From: Earliella scabrosa
Taxonomy: Eukaryota > Basidiomycota > Agaricomycetes > Polyporales > Polyporaceae
Assembly (NCBI GenBank): GCA_022605405.1
Contig: JABYQQ010000006.1
Span: 2,356,001-2,420,000, forward strand
DNA length: 64,000 bases
Direction of reading: 5' to 3'
In this document: one piece after another, positions 26,319 through 39,670 of the stretch
Position numbering within the stretch: position 1 is the stretch's first letter
Layout of the letters: each line of letters begins with the position of its first letter
Notes under the pieces: generated by a model
The model's database searches: none
The model's input: only the letters and a program-made list of their open reading frames with translations
What the model was told of the DNA's origin: nothing
Program-made: the position numbers and the translations under genes

Positions 26319-28030
26319 GAAGAACAAGTTGAAGGGGCGCAATCAATCTTGTCAAGGATTGACGTGGGCGCGCAGTCTGGGGCACTACAACCCAAAGCGA
26401 TATCGATGTCAGCAACGCCTCAACTACTGAGATCGCGCAGCATCGAGTACTCGCACCGTTTACAATATAATCCGCGTTTCCGGAACGTCTAAGGATCGGG
26501 GTCGTCGTGGTCGGATGGAGCCAGCATGCACGGCGTGCCAGGTGAGTGGGTGCCCGGGAAGGGCGTTGGAATGTGCGGGACCGCTGCGTGCGGCAACCAG
26601 TATTAGTATTACACCGTGGGTTCTCACTGCCCCGTTCGACGCCGAGCTCATGAGCGCGAGTGTTACAGCTGAGCGGTCGGCGCACATCATCTGTGGTGGG
26701 TCCATGATCTTTGAAATCAGCGTGCGGCCCACCGAGACGCTGATGCAACGCGATCAGAGCGCACCTGTGACCGACCATGGCCCAGTCTTGTGTTTGAGGT
26801 GTCCGGAGGAATACAGTACTGGTCGGGATCGCATGTGGTGCTACTGCGCAGTCACAAAAGCCGCGGAAGCTGTGCACATACTCGCATGCGAAACCATGCA
26901 AGTTGCGGGCTCGCTGTCGAGCGGCGAGCAAGGGGTTGACGGGTGCAGCGAATTCGAAGTCGAGCTTGGAATGAGCCCATAACGAATGTTGCAAACGCTG
27001 TTGTTGGGAAGACAGATCCCGTCAGCGCACAGCCTCTCGATACTGGATCAACACATCAACGCGACACTTGCCCAGTGCGAACCGAATTCGAGCGGGCGCG
27101 GCCCGGTGAACTCCATAAGGAACGTGAGAGAAATACACTCTCCAATCGCGTGAACCGCTCTGAACCGCTTCGCGAAGGCGAACCTAGGCGAACATGATGA
27201 TGGTGTGGGTCCACCTTCGCGCTGCGGAGTCCGAGCCTGTGCGCAGGAGAGCACGTTGCTGGAAGCGCACTCATAGTCCCAATTCCGAGCTTCGAAACAT
27301 GGAATGGAAGCGTCCGGCGCACGGTTGCTGTAAAAAATGAACAGAGGTCAGACTCGACATGCTGGACTGTGGTGGCACTGTCCGATTCAGACAGAAGTCG
27401 AGAGTTCTTGCCATCCGAGTCCGACATAGCCGGGATTACGGTGGGAGGATATGTCAGAGATTCAGAGACGCGCGACACAAACCCATACGTGACGGACTGA
27501 CAGGCGGCTCAGCAACACTGCCCTAAGCTTCCGGGGATGTGAGCATATCAACACCAAAGCGCTGATGACTTACTGCGTAGATGGCAACCGGGATAACGTT
27601 ATGTGCTTCGCAGAGGAGGTGTGCCTGAACAAGCTGTGCATCAGTCCAAAGGCTGCTACTCCCTCTCATCGGGGAGATGTTGGAGGCTTGTAGGAGAGGA
27701 TCGGTGTTGAGCTCGAGCTTGAGTTGCACAAGGCGTCGATACGATGCCCGACGTTAAGGGTATGCAGGCAGCCTGTGTGGAGCAGCTGCTAACACTCGCT
27801 TTGAGCGCCCATCGAAAGGCTAGGTACATGATGAGATCAAGGCATAAGAGCTATTTGTGGAACAACTCTGCATCGTCCATGATCGTATACTGCGGCAGCC
27901 TGCAGGAGACTGAGATCAGCTCGCCCTCGGGGAAGCAGCGAGTAACCAACACAACGCACCAGAGAATGCTCGGTATATGTACCACACCGACAGTATCCAT
28001 CCATGCGACGAACCACCACCCCATACCATT
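26319..28030. other. 1.7-kb interval without a supported gene
   Basis: May hold a missing signal-peptide exon of the membrane protein at its left end. A minus-strand open frame at 27056-27478 (140 aa) has no known domain or splice context. The right end is the 3' flank of the MFS transporter. Confidence 0.4.
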
Positions 28031-29734
28031 TCACCTCTCCCGCAGAGCAGCCAGCGCTGGTCTTCTGGCGCCCCGAAGGAACACCGCACCCGTGACGCAC
28101 GCAGAGCACAGGAGCAAGCCCGCGCAGGCCGAGAGCACGAAGTGACGTGCGGACGAGACACCTGTCATGAGAGACACGGTGACGAACACGTTCAGTGGCA
28201 CGCGGAAAAGGGACGAGAGCTACGGAGAATACTGCGTTAGCTGCGGAGGTTCTGGGTCCGAGTATGAAGGACATGACTGACCGTAGCGCGATGTTCGTCC
28301 TCTACGAGCCTCCCGCGAAGCATGCCCTGCACGGGGTAGTACACCCCGACGCACGCCTCGAATGCGCAGAACGCCCAGAAGCGCGTATGCTCGTGTCTGC
28401 TTGTGACGCTCAGGGCGAACGCCAGGGCGCTGATCACGCACACAGCAGCGCTGAGCTTCGCGTGTAGAGTTATCGCACGCTCGTGGGATGAGGAGGGGGA
28501 CGATCGAGCTGGGGTCGGGGCGTCCGTAGAAGTGGACGAGTAGGACGAATTGGATGGGTCGGGTTGAGCCTGTGGAGCGTCTAAGCGGGACAGCGAGATG
28601 ATAGAGGTGTAGAGGAGTGAGCCGAGGGTCATGGACACCATGAAGGAGGAGAAGATGTATCCGAGTGGCAGTGTACGGTTGCGGCTGTCCGATGTGGCCT
28701 CCTGGAGGAAGGGAACCCAAAGGAAGACGAAGAGATACATTGAACCTTCGAAGCACGTCTGGGTGAAACCGAGCACTAATAGTCGCTTGTCTGAAAGGAG
28801 CCTATTAGGTACATTCTCATGTTACGTGTGTCACGAAACGTACCTGACTGAACAATTTTCCATGCCGTGGAGAGGCGTCGAAGATCAAGAACTTCACTAG
28901 CGGAGGCTGAGGCGGCACCATAGTTCTCTGACCACAGAAGCGCGATGATTACCCAGGCGAAGAGCAACAACGCTCCACTCGCTACAAATGGAGTGGCGTA
29001 CGAATGGCTGCATTCGACGAGTTGATTGCTCGTGACGCCCGCAATCGCTGCGACGACGCTGTTGACTAGAGTCGCGCGGCCGAAGATGGTCGACAGGTCG
29101 CGAGTGGTTAGCGCGAGGTTGTTCGCCGAGGTCACTAACCACGATTCAAATCCTGAGAAGAGAATCGCTGTCCCAAATCCGCCGAGGAAGCGGCCGAGAA
29201 GGAGTGAAGGAAGATAAGGGAATTGGATGAATGTGCACCCCAAGGTGTAAATCAGGCAAAAGAGCATGCACATTCGCTTTCGTCCGCTGTGATGACCATG
29301 AGTTCGGTTCCTATCCAAGATCCCGATGGGACAGCTTACAATTCGTCCGCCCAGACCCCTACCAGAGGGGCTGCGACTCCTGCTGTGAGAAACCCAAGCA
29401 CGAATAGGAAGGCAACTAGGCGTTCAGGAAGGCCGTACTGCTCTCGATATAGAGAGTATATGTACGGTCCTTGTAGCCAATCCGCACCTGTACTCGGAAC
29501 GCTGAGTTGATGCCTGAGATACCAAGAAGACTGAGGCTCACCCATTACTATGGCATACACGCACAGATACTGTCTTGACAGACGAGACACGATCGCGTCC
29601 GGCGCGCCTGCCTCAGGGCTCGTCTCGTGGGTCGAAGCATCCTTTCGCCTCAATATATACTTCTCAATCACCAGAAGTGCCGTGCAGGTCGCTACGAGGA
29701 CGATCAACTGCCACTCGTAGAAGTTCGAGGACAT
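28031..29734 (-). CDS. MFS transporter, molybdate-anion transporter (MFSD5) type
   Basis: Exons 29734-29542, 29487-29340, 29286-28844, 28790-28282 and 28219-28031 give 493 aa in frame. An N-terminal helix (WQLIVLVATCTALLVIEKYI) precedes the MFS core. Family marks are ADWLQGPYIYSLY after the first helix, the loop motif WADEFGRKRMC, and GGFGTAILFSGFESWLVT. The C-terminal half has EGSMYLFVFLWVPFL, a serine-rich loop of about 40 residues, and a last pair of helices ending LRGARRPALAALRER. Relatives (MOT2/MFSD5) import molybdate for molybdenum-cofactor enzymes; substrate here is inferred from family only. It is divergent from the RNA-binding gene at 30107 across 372 bp. Confidence 0.9.
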
Positions 29735-30106
29735 GTTTCACTGGTGGTACCAAGCGTCAAGTCAGTGCAATCTCAATCATGATGATAGTCAACTTACCAT
29801 TGAGCATTCGGGCTCAGACTTTGGCTGCTGGTCGTCGTCGCCGTCCTGCAAGACCTCGCGGTGTGACGGTCGTGCTCGTCATCGGACGGTCGGATGTTGT
29901 AGTGCTTTGCAATCCCAGCCCACGCACGAAAACCTTGTTGGTCGTTATTGCCGTGTACGGTAGCCGGAGAATACCAAATTGAAACCCCGCTTGCTGAAGC
30001 GCCGACGCGATAGGAGGGAAAATCGTTGGCGTCTCGCCTTCGACTCTCATCCGCCACGCTATCCCCCACACACGCTCCCTCGCTCGCTCTCCTCAGCTCG
30101 CCCGGC
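29735..30106. promoter_or_regulatory. Shared divergent promoter region
   Basis: These 372 bp separate the start codons of the MFS transporter (-) and the RNA-binding protein (+), so both promoters and 5' UTRs must lie here unless 5'-UTR introns extend further. No clear TATA element was found. Confidence 0.5.
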
Positions 30107-32676
30107 ATGGATGTGGACATGAAGGTCAAGGACGAGGCGGAGGACAGGAAGGACCGCGAACGAGAGCGGGACAGAGACCGTGACGCAGATCGCGATAGGG
30201 ACCGCGAGAGGGACAGGGAGAGGCGGGACCGCGACAAAGACCGCGACCGTGAGCGCGACAGAGACCGTGACCGCCGCGACTCCAGTGCGTCCTTGCTTTC
30301 CGTGTGTTGCTGGCGACTTGTGAGGCTGATGTCTCTGTTGCAGCTGCCCGTCGCAGGAGCGACCACTGGGAGCCAGAGGAAAGGCGCAATGGCGATGTGA
30401 GTACCGCATCTGTCGTCTTCCTTTCCGCTGCTCCTCCCGGGTACCGTATCAGTGACTAACCTTATGCATATATCAGCGTCGCTCCGCCCGCAGGTCCCGA
30501 AGCCGCTCTCCTTCACGCAGCAGGCGACGCTCAGGCTCGCCACGCCGCCGTTCTCGTCGCTCGCATTCGCGCTCCAGGTCGCGCAGTCGCAGCCGCTCAC
30601 GCAGTCGTGACAGACGCGCCAACGAGCCATTCGCTCGTTCTCTCGGTGGTCCAATGAACGCACCACACGAAGAGGCGGCCGAGTTTGCGAAAGTCAGCAA
30701 GCGCGAGAACCGGGTCTACGTGGGCAACCTCAGCTACGACGTCAAGTACCGGGATCTGATGGAATTCATGCGGGGAGGTGGGTTGGGGAATCTTGGATCA
30801 GTTTTTCGCCTTCTTCTTGGGGATTTGGGGCCGGGTGCATCAGGTGTGGGAGACGTGGCAGTGGTAAGGAGTGAGGATGAGGCCGAGGATGAGGTCGTCG
30901 GGTCCAGGCGCTTTGGAGGCGGAGGCCATGCTACGAGGAGTGCTCTCGAGGCGAGAGATCGTTCGGTTCATGGTTATGGTCATGGTCGTGGGCAGAGGCA
31001 TTGGGACCGAGGGGCGCTAGTTGCGGTTCTTGGAATGAAGCCCGACACAGCAGCACCATCGCCGACGTCTTCCGAGGAGTGCGGGGCTTTTGGTTTACTG
31101 ACGGAGTGGCGAGTTGAAGGACGGTTATTGATGGGATCTCTTTTTGGGTTTGGTTAGCTGGTGAGGTTTTGTTCGCCGAAGTACTCGTAACCCCCACCGG
31201 AGTCTCGAAAGGATGCGGGTGAGTGCACCTCGTTATACGCGCTGGCATTCATGCTTATCGATTCACTCCATAGCATCGTTGAGTTCGCATCGACGGAAGA
31301 TGCACAACGCGCCATCCGTGAGCTGTCTGAACAGCTTTTACTTGGTCGTCCGGTCTTCATCCGAGAGGTGAGTCAGGCGAACCACCTATCGACCTTGCTG
31401 CTCACATCTCCCAGGATCGTGAACACGAGTCCCGGTTCGGCGCAACGCCTGTACCGGGCAAGATCGGTATGGCCATGGCGGGGCAAGGATTGCACGCTGC
31501 TCCTCCACCTCGCCCACCATCCCACAACTACTTCAACCACCAAAACCCTGGGAACCAGCTCTATGTCGGCAATGTAGGTCTCGCTTCGAGCTCTAATTCA
31601 ACGAAGATCATACTGATCCGTATGCTGCAGTTGCCGTACCAAGCGGGCTGGCAGGACCTAAAGGACCTGTTCCGCTCTGCGGGGAACATCATTCGCGCAG
31701 ACATCAACATTGGCGCGGACGGGCGCCCCAAAGGCTCCGGCACGGTCATCTTCGAGACCGCCAAGGATGCCCAACAAGCTATCAGTACGTCTCCCGACGT
31801 CGTGGTGGTATCATCCGGCTGACCTGCCTCTCCTTCTAGGCATGTACAACGGCTTTGACTGGTACGGCCGCACCCTCGAGGTCCGCGAGGACCGCTACGC
31901 CGGGCTCACTGGTCCTGGTTCCTACCGTGGCGCCATCCGTGGTGGCTTCCGTGGGCTGCGCGGTTCCGGCCTGCGCGGCGGAGGCTTCCGTGGGGGCTTC
32001 AGGGGCGCCTACGTTGCGAGCGGCGCTCCCGGAGCCGCAGCGGGGGCCACTGGACGCGATTTCTCGAGCCAGGACCTCTACGCGGACTACTCGGGTCCGG
32101 ACCAGCAGGGCGGGTTCGCCAACGGCGCATACGCTGGAGCGGCGGGGTATGGCGGCTACGAGCCCGAACCGTCACAGCAGATCATGGTCCGCAACGTGAG
32201 TGTCGCCAGTTCACCCAGTGCGCGCGGAGAGGAACGAGGTTGCTGATGGGGTTGTGTGCGATGTACGACAGCTGCCGTGGTCGACCGCGAACGAGGACTT
32301 GGTCGAGCTGTTCGAGACGACGGGCCAGGTCGAGCTCGCGGAGATCTTGTACGAGGGCACGCGGTCGAAGGGCTGCGGTGTCGTCCAGTTTGCGCAAGTG
32401 CAGGAGGCGGAGACGGCCATTGGTGCGTGTCCTCGGGCTCGCTTCCTTCACGGCCTGTATATTGACAGTCCACGCCCCACAGCAAAATTCCAGCAGTACA
32501 TGTACGGTGGGCGGCCACTCGGTAAGCCGATTCTCCTGCTCGTCGACAGCGTTCAGCATTTCTAAATTCATGATTATCATGCAGATGTGCGGTTCAACGA
32601 TCGCTGGCACACATTCTCGCCCAGCGCCGCCAAGGGAGGGCAGACCATGCCCCTGGCGGCCGACGGTGTCATGTAA
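30107..32676 (+). CDS. SR-type RNA-binding protein with three RRMs (Gbp2/Hrb1-like)
   Basis: Eleven exons (30107-30284, 30344-30396, 30477-30777, 31158-31218, 31274-31367, 31415-31573, 31631-31784, 31840-32195, 32272-32422, 32483-32521, 32585-32676) give 545 aa. The N-terminus is a run of RD/RE dipeptides and then RS repeats. RRM1 has RNP2 VYVGNL and RNP1-like KGCGIVEF; RRM2 has LYVGNL and KGSGTVIF; RRM3 has IMVRNL and KGCGVVQF. Between RRM2 and RRM3 is an RGG-type stretch (RGGFRGLRGSGLRGGGFRGG). The arrangement matches yeast Gbp2/Hrb1, which bind poly(A)+ mRNA with TREX and surveil spliced transcripts during export. Intron 3, inside RRM1, is 380 nt and open in frame (see findings). Confidence 0.9.
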
Positions 32677-33380
32677 ATACCCCCATCTGTCTGTTCATGT
32701 GCTCCTCTCTTGGTGCTCCCGTTCGTCTGCCAGGCCAAATGTGTGTTGCTCACCTCTGTATGTATCTCTATCACTGCCGGCTCATCCCTCCGTCTCGTAA
32801 TTGTCCCCACCCACTCCTCACTGCATGTCGTGCCCTTCTTAAGCCATACCATATGCACATGTGCGCAAAATGCGAATACTGACATAACATCGAAGCCTAC
32901 TCCATGGCGTTCGTGCGCCTTCTGTCCCGTCGTCGAGTCTGATACATCCACGAGTTCACCAAGTCGCGCTCACCTCTCGCAGAGTACGGAAACGCGATAG
33001 TCTCGATCAGCTCTAGATATTTACAGATGTACACGTACACCAAGTCGCTCACGGTGGCTCGATCCACCGTGCACCAAGTCCTGAAACGCTAGATAAACAG
33101 TGCAAGAAAAGGCCAGAAAGGGGGGGGTGCGTGTGTACATGTCTCATGTGTGGATGTGCACATTAGGGTGGGGAGCGTGTGTGTATCAGGCAGCGCACAA
33201 TGCGAGTCCGCCCGCCAAGTTCGAGAGAGGTCGCGAGCGGCGAGGAGGGTGCGTGGAGAGAAAGAGTATGGATACAATGGTCGTGTGGTGTGTGGCTTCT
33301 TACACTCGTCCCCCCGCAGTCGTCGTCATATCGTCATGTCGTCATCAAACCCGGCAGCTACAGAGCCCAACGCTCAGCGC
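32677..33380. other. Convergent intergenic region
   Basis: 3' flanks of the RNA-binding gene and TPS2. A GT-rich tract lies around 33120-33180. No gene seen. Confidence 0.5.
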
Positions 33381-36300
33381 TCAGAGGCTGCTCGTCTGCG
33401 TCTGCGCCTGCGCCTGCGCCTGCTCCTCCTCGAGCGCATCGCGCACAAGGTGGAGCATATGCTCGACGACCTCCTCGGGCGTCGTGACGTGCCACACCGC
33501 GAGCGTGCGCTTGCTGCTGTGCCCGACCGCGGTCGTGAACACGGCCTCGCGCTCGATCGCGAGCTCGACCGGCACGAACTTCTCCGCCTCCTCCTTGCTG
33601 CCCGCGAGGAGCGTGACCGAGAGCGGGGGGTCGAGCGTCACGCGTGCGGGAGCTTCGCTGCTGGGGGACGCGGGGCCCTGCGGGAAGAGGAGGAGGGCGC
33701 GGAACATGTCCTCGTCCGTCTTGTCGTCGCCGGCGCAGAAGACGAACTCGGCGTCCGGGTTGAAGTAGAGGATGCGCTTCACGATCTCGCCCTTGTTCAC
33801 CGCGAGCGGGCGGACTTCGAGGTTCTTCTTCCCGACGAGGACTGCGAAACGGTCAGTATGGTATGAGATGGCTCTTATGTGATCGCAACGTACCCTCGAT
33901 TGGCCGCTTGCGCGCGAGGTTGTTCTCGAGCAGGTCCTGGCACTGGTGGCACTGGAAGAGACTAGCGCATATAATCAGCTCCTAGCACTTCTGCATCAAA
34001 GACAGACCGAACGCTCACCCCCACTCCGGGTCCGCAGACCGGTAATGCCACGTAATCGAGCTCTTCTTGACCTCGATGTGGCTGCCAGTCGTGCGCTCAG
34101 TGTAGTACTTGAAGATCTCGAGCACCTCCTGCATCCAGCTCATGTCGAGGCTCTCCGTGAAGTTGCGCCACGTCGTCATGCCCGGCTCGCGGATGAAGCC
34201 GCCGTGCTCGGCGGACATGCCGAGGTTCTTGATGTGGCCCAGGTGCTGCTCGAGGAACGCGCCGTCCCGCCCTGAGATGATGTACACGACGTTGCGCGGG
34301 TCCGCGGTCAGTGCCTCGAGCGCCTGGAGCGTCTCCTTCGAGGGAACGGCTGCGCTAGGTATCTTGACGATCGGCGCGAGCGTGCCCTGTATGAACGGTC
34401 CACGTGTGGTTAGTGGCCCATCCTCGCTGCACACGTGCATGAGGCGGAGGGACGTACATCGTAGTCAAACAGGAATAACCGCTTCTTCGCCTTGAGATAG
34501 TGGTGTTCGAGGTCGCCCTTCGGGATGAAGGGAGTCTGACGGGCCATGTTCGTGCTACCAAGACGCTCGAGCAGCTTCTTCGCGAGCATCGCAGCCCAGG
34601 TATGCGACGTGTGCGTCGTCACCGTCTTGTACAGCTGCTGGTGGCGGCGGAGCTTCTCGCCGTCCGGCATCGTCAGTGCGCGGTGCATGGCGGCCGCGAC
34701 CTCCTATATGCGGCCCAACGTGCGTCAACAACGTGCATGCCTTTGTGGGGCTCTGGAGCGGGAGCGGACGTACGCTGAGGTTCCAGGGGTTGATCTGCAG
34801 GGTCTCGGTCATGTTGCTGGAGATACCCATGAACTCGGACAGAACGAGCGGGCTCTTCTTCGTCCGCTCTTGCGCGATCACGAACTCCATTGATGTGGTG
34901 TTCATACCATCGCGAAGCGGCGTGATTACGCCGAGGTCAGCGACCGAAAGTAGGGCATAGAACTCGTCCTTCTTGATCGTTTGGTGGCTGTTCTCGGGTC
35001 AGCCGCTGTGCAACCCCATGGTGCATGCTAGACTCACTAGTGGTGGACAGGGATGAAGTCAAGCGACCCGTACTCTCCGTTGATGTGCGCAACCAGCTCC
35101 GAAACCTGGCGCTCGAGCTTAGGTGAATCCGAGAGCGCGGGCGACGTGACCTGGATGAGCACAACGTTGCCGATCCATTGTGGGTAATCCTGTAGCAGCT
35201 TCTCGAAGGCACGAAGCTTTCAGGAGCGACACATCGGTATCGGTGGTAAGCCAAGATCCGGCACAGGGACAGGGACAGAAACCAATCACCTTCTGGACAA
35301 CACCCTTGACGACGTCGAGCTTATCACGACCAACGATGATCTTCTTGCCCTCATAAAGAGCACGGAGCGCTTCCAACTTGGGCTGGATGCCAGGGCGCAA
35401 GCTGCGATAGTCGTCTAAGCGCATGAGCTGTCAACAAGTACGTGTGCACTTACGTGTCTTTCGCAACGCGGTCCGCATCGACACCCACGGGGCAGTAGCC
35501 GATAGCAGCAACGTGTCCCTGCACGTCGATGCCGCCGCGCGAGGTAACTTCGTAGCCGCACACGCGGATGCACGAGGACGTGAAGTGGCGGGAGTAGGAG
35601 TATGTCTGGAAGCAGATGAGGTTTGCGCCGAGCATGCCATCGAGAATCTCCTTTCTGCGCGGGAGACACCTGAACACCTCGGAACTCGGGAACGGCGTGT
35701 GGACGAAGAGGCCGACGGCGGCGTCTGGGAGCGCCTGACGGAGGAGCGACGGGACGAGGAGAAGGTGGTAGTCGTGGATCCAGATCAGGTCACCGGGCCG
35801 GTACACTTCTGCCACGCGGCGTGCGAAGGCAGCGTTGACGGCAGCATAGGGCGCCCAGTGCGCGTCGGCGGACGCGTACTCTGTTGCGACATCTTGCCAG
35901 AGCAAGTAGTGGAAGAGTGGCCAGAGGGCTGTCGAGCAGAGCGGTTAGCATCATGGCGCACAAAGGGATGGAGCGATAGTCATCAGTGACGACAAAGTGA
36001 ACCAACTGCTCCGCGGCCATTGATCCCAGGAGCAGGAGCGCGGGGTAACGTAAGAGGGAAAAAGGTTCCCATAGCGCGGGCGTTGATTATCGCATCCGGC
36101 AAGCGTCAACGCCCAATTCAACGAAGGCCCAGGGGTCTTCTGGGCCCGGGATCCTCCCGCCCTCGGACCGATAATACAGCGAAAGAGAGACAAATATCAT
36201 GGAGAGAAGTCCAAGACGGTACCGATCCGGCGGAGAGTGTGCTTTTCTCGTGTACAACATACGGAAAAGGCAGTGCACGATCTGCCCAAGCGAGCGGATA

Positions 36301-37050
36301 GCGCAAATACTCCTCGCACGACACGGGTGCGGAGAAAGGGCTCAGAGAGAACAGAGAATCGGAAGTCGGACGGAGAGAGAAACGTGCGGACTCACTTTGC
36401 TTGCAGTAGCCGTCGTAGTGGCCGTGTGCGTCCTTATCGTCGAGCCAGACGGGCACGTAGTGAATCTTCTTCCCATCGCGGATTTCGTCGCGCGCCTGGT
36501 ACTCCTCGAGGGCACCCTCGAGCTCCTTCCTGTCCTCGTCGGACAAAGACGAGGTGGGGACCTTGGTCGGGGTCGATTCTGACGAAGAGGTCGCGTCCGC
36601 CAGTTGGGCGGCGGCAGTGGCAGACTGAATGTCTCCAGTCCAACCGACGAAGACCTGCTCGTGTGTTGCAGCGAGCGAGTCGATGCCGCTGACCATCGCC
36701 GAGTGCCCGTATCGGACGTTCAAAGTCCATTGTGACGACGGCTCCGGCGCGGTGCCACGCGGCACTGGGAGCGCAGCCTCACCGGCCTGCGACTGAGACT
36801 CGGCGGTGGGTGAAGGGGGGATGTCTGACGACTTTGCGGGCGGTGTCGCGGGCGGGCTGGGGATGTCGGATGGGCGGGGTCGGCGGGCAAAGGAGCAAGT
36901 TACGGGGAGATAGTGGCAGACTTGGATGATGCGGCCTGAGAGTTGGACATCCTTCTCCTTGAGGTCGGCCTCGAGCTTGGCGACTTGTGCGCGGATGTCT
37001 GGGAGGGAGATGGAGTTGTCGAGCGGCTTGCCTGGCGCGAAGCTGTCCAT
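33381..37050 (-). CDS. TPS2: Trehalose-6-phosphate phosphatase with GT20 domain (Tps2)
   Basis: A multi-exon gene in which an N-terminal GT20 (trehalose-phosphate-synthase-like) domain is fused to a C-terminal HAD-type trehalose-phosphatase domain. Start MDSFAPGKPLDNS at 37050; SGRIIQVCHYLPV opens the GT20 fold, interrupted by a Ser/Pro-rich insert. GT20 marks are WPLFHYLLWQ, WIHDYHLLLVP, VGVDADRV, GVITPLRDGMN and LVLSEFMG. The phosphatase part has LFLFDYDGTLAP (nucleophile and acid/base Asp of HAD motif I), VYIISGRDG (motif II) and FCAGDDKTDEDMF (motif IV Mg2+ ligands). It would dephosphorylate trehalose-6-phosphate in the cytosolic trehalose-synthase complex. The tail is Gln/Ala-rich (EEEQAQAQAQTQ). 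An in-frame frame extends upstream of the chosen ATG but lacks family similarity. Confidence 0.94.
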
Positions 37051-38676
37051 GACGTCTGCGGTGGTGGTGGGATGCTGCTTGTATGCGGGGGTGGTGAGCG
37101 GACGGCGGCCCGAGGAGGGGGAGGGTGCCGAGGGGGACGAAGATGGGATGGTGAAGAGGGAGACGGGCAGGAGGGGAGACTTTAAGAGTTTGGCGAGAGT
37201 GGTATCTGCGCTGCATCTCTGTCGCACTCTGCCCAATCCAGGAGGTCTGCCATGATGTCACGTGTGATGCGTCATTCGCCGCATATGGCAATCGCCTCCA
37301 ATCACGTCCATCTACGCGATCCAGACCCACCACCTCACGGGCGCTCGCTGCCGCCTCCTCTCTTCTCTCCCGCCCGGCAACCGCTGTCTATCGATGTCCC
37401 TCTTCTAGCCCGTCTCTCCTTTGGATCGTCGCCCTCGCTCTCGCCGTTCGCCCACTTCCTCCTTGCCCTCTCGCCAAGCCGCCCTTCTGCGCATCAACGT
37501 TCCAAACGTGCGACGACGCCATCCATCTGCAAGTTGCCTCGGAATCCGTGATGGGTGCCCCTCGGTCTTGTCGGGATGTCACGAAAGCCATTGCATCGGG
37601 CCTCGGGAGGTGATGGGCACTGGATCACAGTCGGGGACGTCCATACGCCCCCTGCCTGCTTCGATTTTGTCGAAAGACCCGAAAGGTCGCTACAACATAG
37701 TAGTGAGTACTTCTTTACGTATCCATGACCGAGCGAAGCTGCAAAGATCCATTGCCTATCGGGAGCGATCCTATTTACCGAGGCTATCTTGCATAGACTG
37801 CAAGCTAGCTTCTTCCTCATGATCGTCTCAACCGTATCGTTCATTCATACCGACTGCTTTTGCTGGCTCAAGGCAGAAGAGCTTTCTCAAAGCTCTGAGT
37901 CTGGGCTTGCACGACTGTATAAATTCCAATGCACCATAGTCGTATTCAAATGAATATCTTCCCTCGTTTTCAAACATTGGTATCGAGCCTCTAAGCATCC
38001 CGCTCGAATGAATGCATCTGATTCTCCGCGATATGCTCGGCGAAACGGCGTGACGCGCCATTCTTCAGCTACCATACCAGTACCATCGTCGTTTCGGTCT
38101 CTCTTCCTGCGCTAGCCGGGGTGAGGCGATCGCTGGCCTTAGCCCTCGGATGTTCGCGCGATGCACGAACGTGCATCTGTCATTCCCTCATTCTTCCTCC
38201 AGGGTCACGTCAGACGGGGTCAGAGACTTAGAGTTGTGATAGGGACCCGTCCGTGCGTCGGCTGAGAGCTTCGTTCCCGTTACCAGTGATAGGGCGACGG
38301 ATTTGGTGAGGGACGTTCGAACGGACGTGTTGAGTTGTTGATACCCCTAACGCGGTCACGTGCCCCGTAGGCGGAGACGCGTCGCGCTGGTGGCGCCTAT
38401 GGCACCGTCGACTCTGTATCTGACCGTGGACGGGATTGCAGCTTGTTTGGACATGAGTGCAGTCACAGACAGAGCGATATGCATTCTGAGAACGAGGAGC
38501 AGAGCACAGTAGATTACACATTTTGGTAAGACGACGACGACAGCATACACTAAGCGACTTGACTTGACGGAAGCGATTGGTTTACGAGCGGGTTAATAGC
38601 GAGGGACATCGGGCACCGTGACAGCATTCAATGAGACAGCGATATGACGAGACGTGGGGTTATCGAAGGCTAGACC
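37051..38676. other. 1.6-kb interval: TPS2 promoter and unassigned sequence
   Basis: The first few hundred bases are pyrimidine-rich and likely promoter/5' UTR of TPS2. No gene could be supported beyond that. Confidence 0.5.
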
Positions 38677-39670
38677 TCACACGTTGGTGACGAAGGCGTT
38701 GCCCGTGGACGAGGGTCCGGCGTGAGGCGGGTCTGGAAGGTTGGCAGGTGCGACGGAGGGAGGGACATCCACGAAGTTCCATGGGTACACGGTGTTCATC
38801 TGCTGGACATCGCCACCTAGGTCTTCCATCGGACCTTGCTGGGCTAGCTGGCTAGTGAAGCTAGGACCAGCTTCAAAGCGAGGAGCCTCGAGCTCGTAGT
38901 TCCTCGTCACGACGTCCCGGGGGTACGAGTTGGTGCTGTATGGCTGCTGAACATCGGTGCCCATGCCTGCGCAACCCTATGAGCATTGATGACCCAGAGG
39001 GGTAGTATCGACGTTACCTTGGAGCGGCTGCGCTGCAGTGGATACGACGGGCATCCCTTGGCTGAGTGCCGCAGGAGGGGACGGTCCTGTCTTAGACCGA
39101 ACGACACCGTGACGCGAATGGTCTACGCATGTATCTTCTAACTTTCGGTCAATGCAGCGCTTGCAAGGGCGCTGTTCATCGCACGCCTTCCGCGCCTCGT
39201 GGCAGTTGGTGCACTGCCGAGAGAAGAATGGTTCATATCACCCCGCCAGTTAGAGGTCATGATCAGCTAACATACCGCAATTTTGATCTTCTTTAGGCCG
39301 CTTCTGATCTGATTCACCTCGCTGTGACGTGCGCGTCCTCCCAGGTTACCTGGAGAGCGGCCGGCGTATGGACGCTTTGCGACGCTCGATTCAAGGAAGT
39401 CCAACCTCCGGAGACACGCCTGCAAGTCTGAAGGTAGTAGAGTTAGGCATGGGGGCAATGTAATCATGTTACAGCCCCTGATAATTGCAACTCACGTAGA
39501 TACTCCGCGTATGGTATCGTGATAGACCCCTCTTGAAGTGAGGAGCCGCCGCCGCCAAGGTTAGTCTGAGGCACGACCGGAGTAGGAACATGAGAATGTT
39601 CGGCAATTGCCTGCACTGGGAGGCCGGGGATTCCGGACTGAGTACCAAAACTGGGCAGCTTCGACTCCAT
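38677..39670 (-). CDS. Zn(2)-Cys(6) protein, paralog D
   Basis: Exons 39670-39496, 39427-39276, 39213-39018 and 38966-38677 give 270 aa with intron phases 1-0-1, identical to paralogs A, B and E. Exon 2 ends in GLKKIKIA; exon 3 opens on the first zinc cysteine: CTNC-HEARKA-C-DEQRP-C-KR-C-x8-C. The rest has no known domain; the C-terminus is Pro/Gln/Asn-rich (YPWNFVDVPPSVAPANLPDP). Start MESKLPSF is the first ATG of the open frame after an in-frame upstream region that lacks family similarity. All splice signals are good, so it is probably active. It is the only paralog on the minus strand. Confidence 0.82.

Noticed and set aside
27056..27478. 140-aa minus-strand frame between genes
   Set aside because: No domain, no exon chain, codon use unlike the real genes.
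33150..33866. 238-aa plus-strand open frame over the TPS2 phosphatase exon
   Set aside because: It is the antisense shadow of a highly GC3-rich real exon; the minus frame has HAD motifs, the plus frame none.
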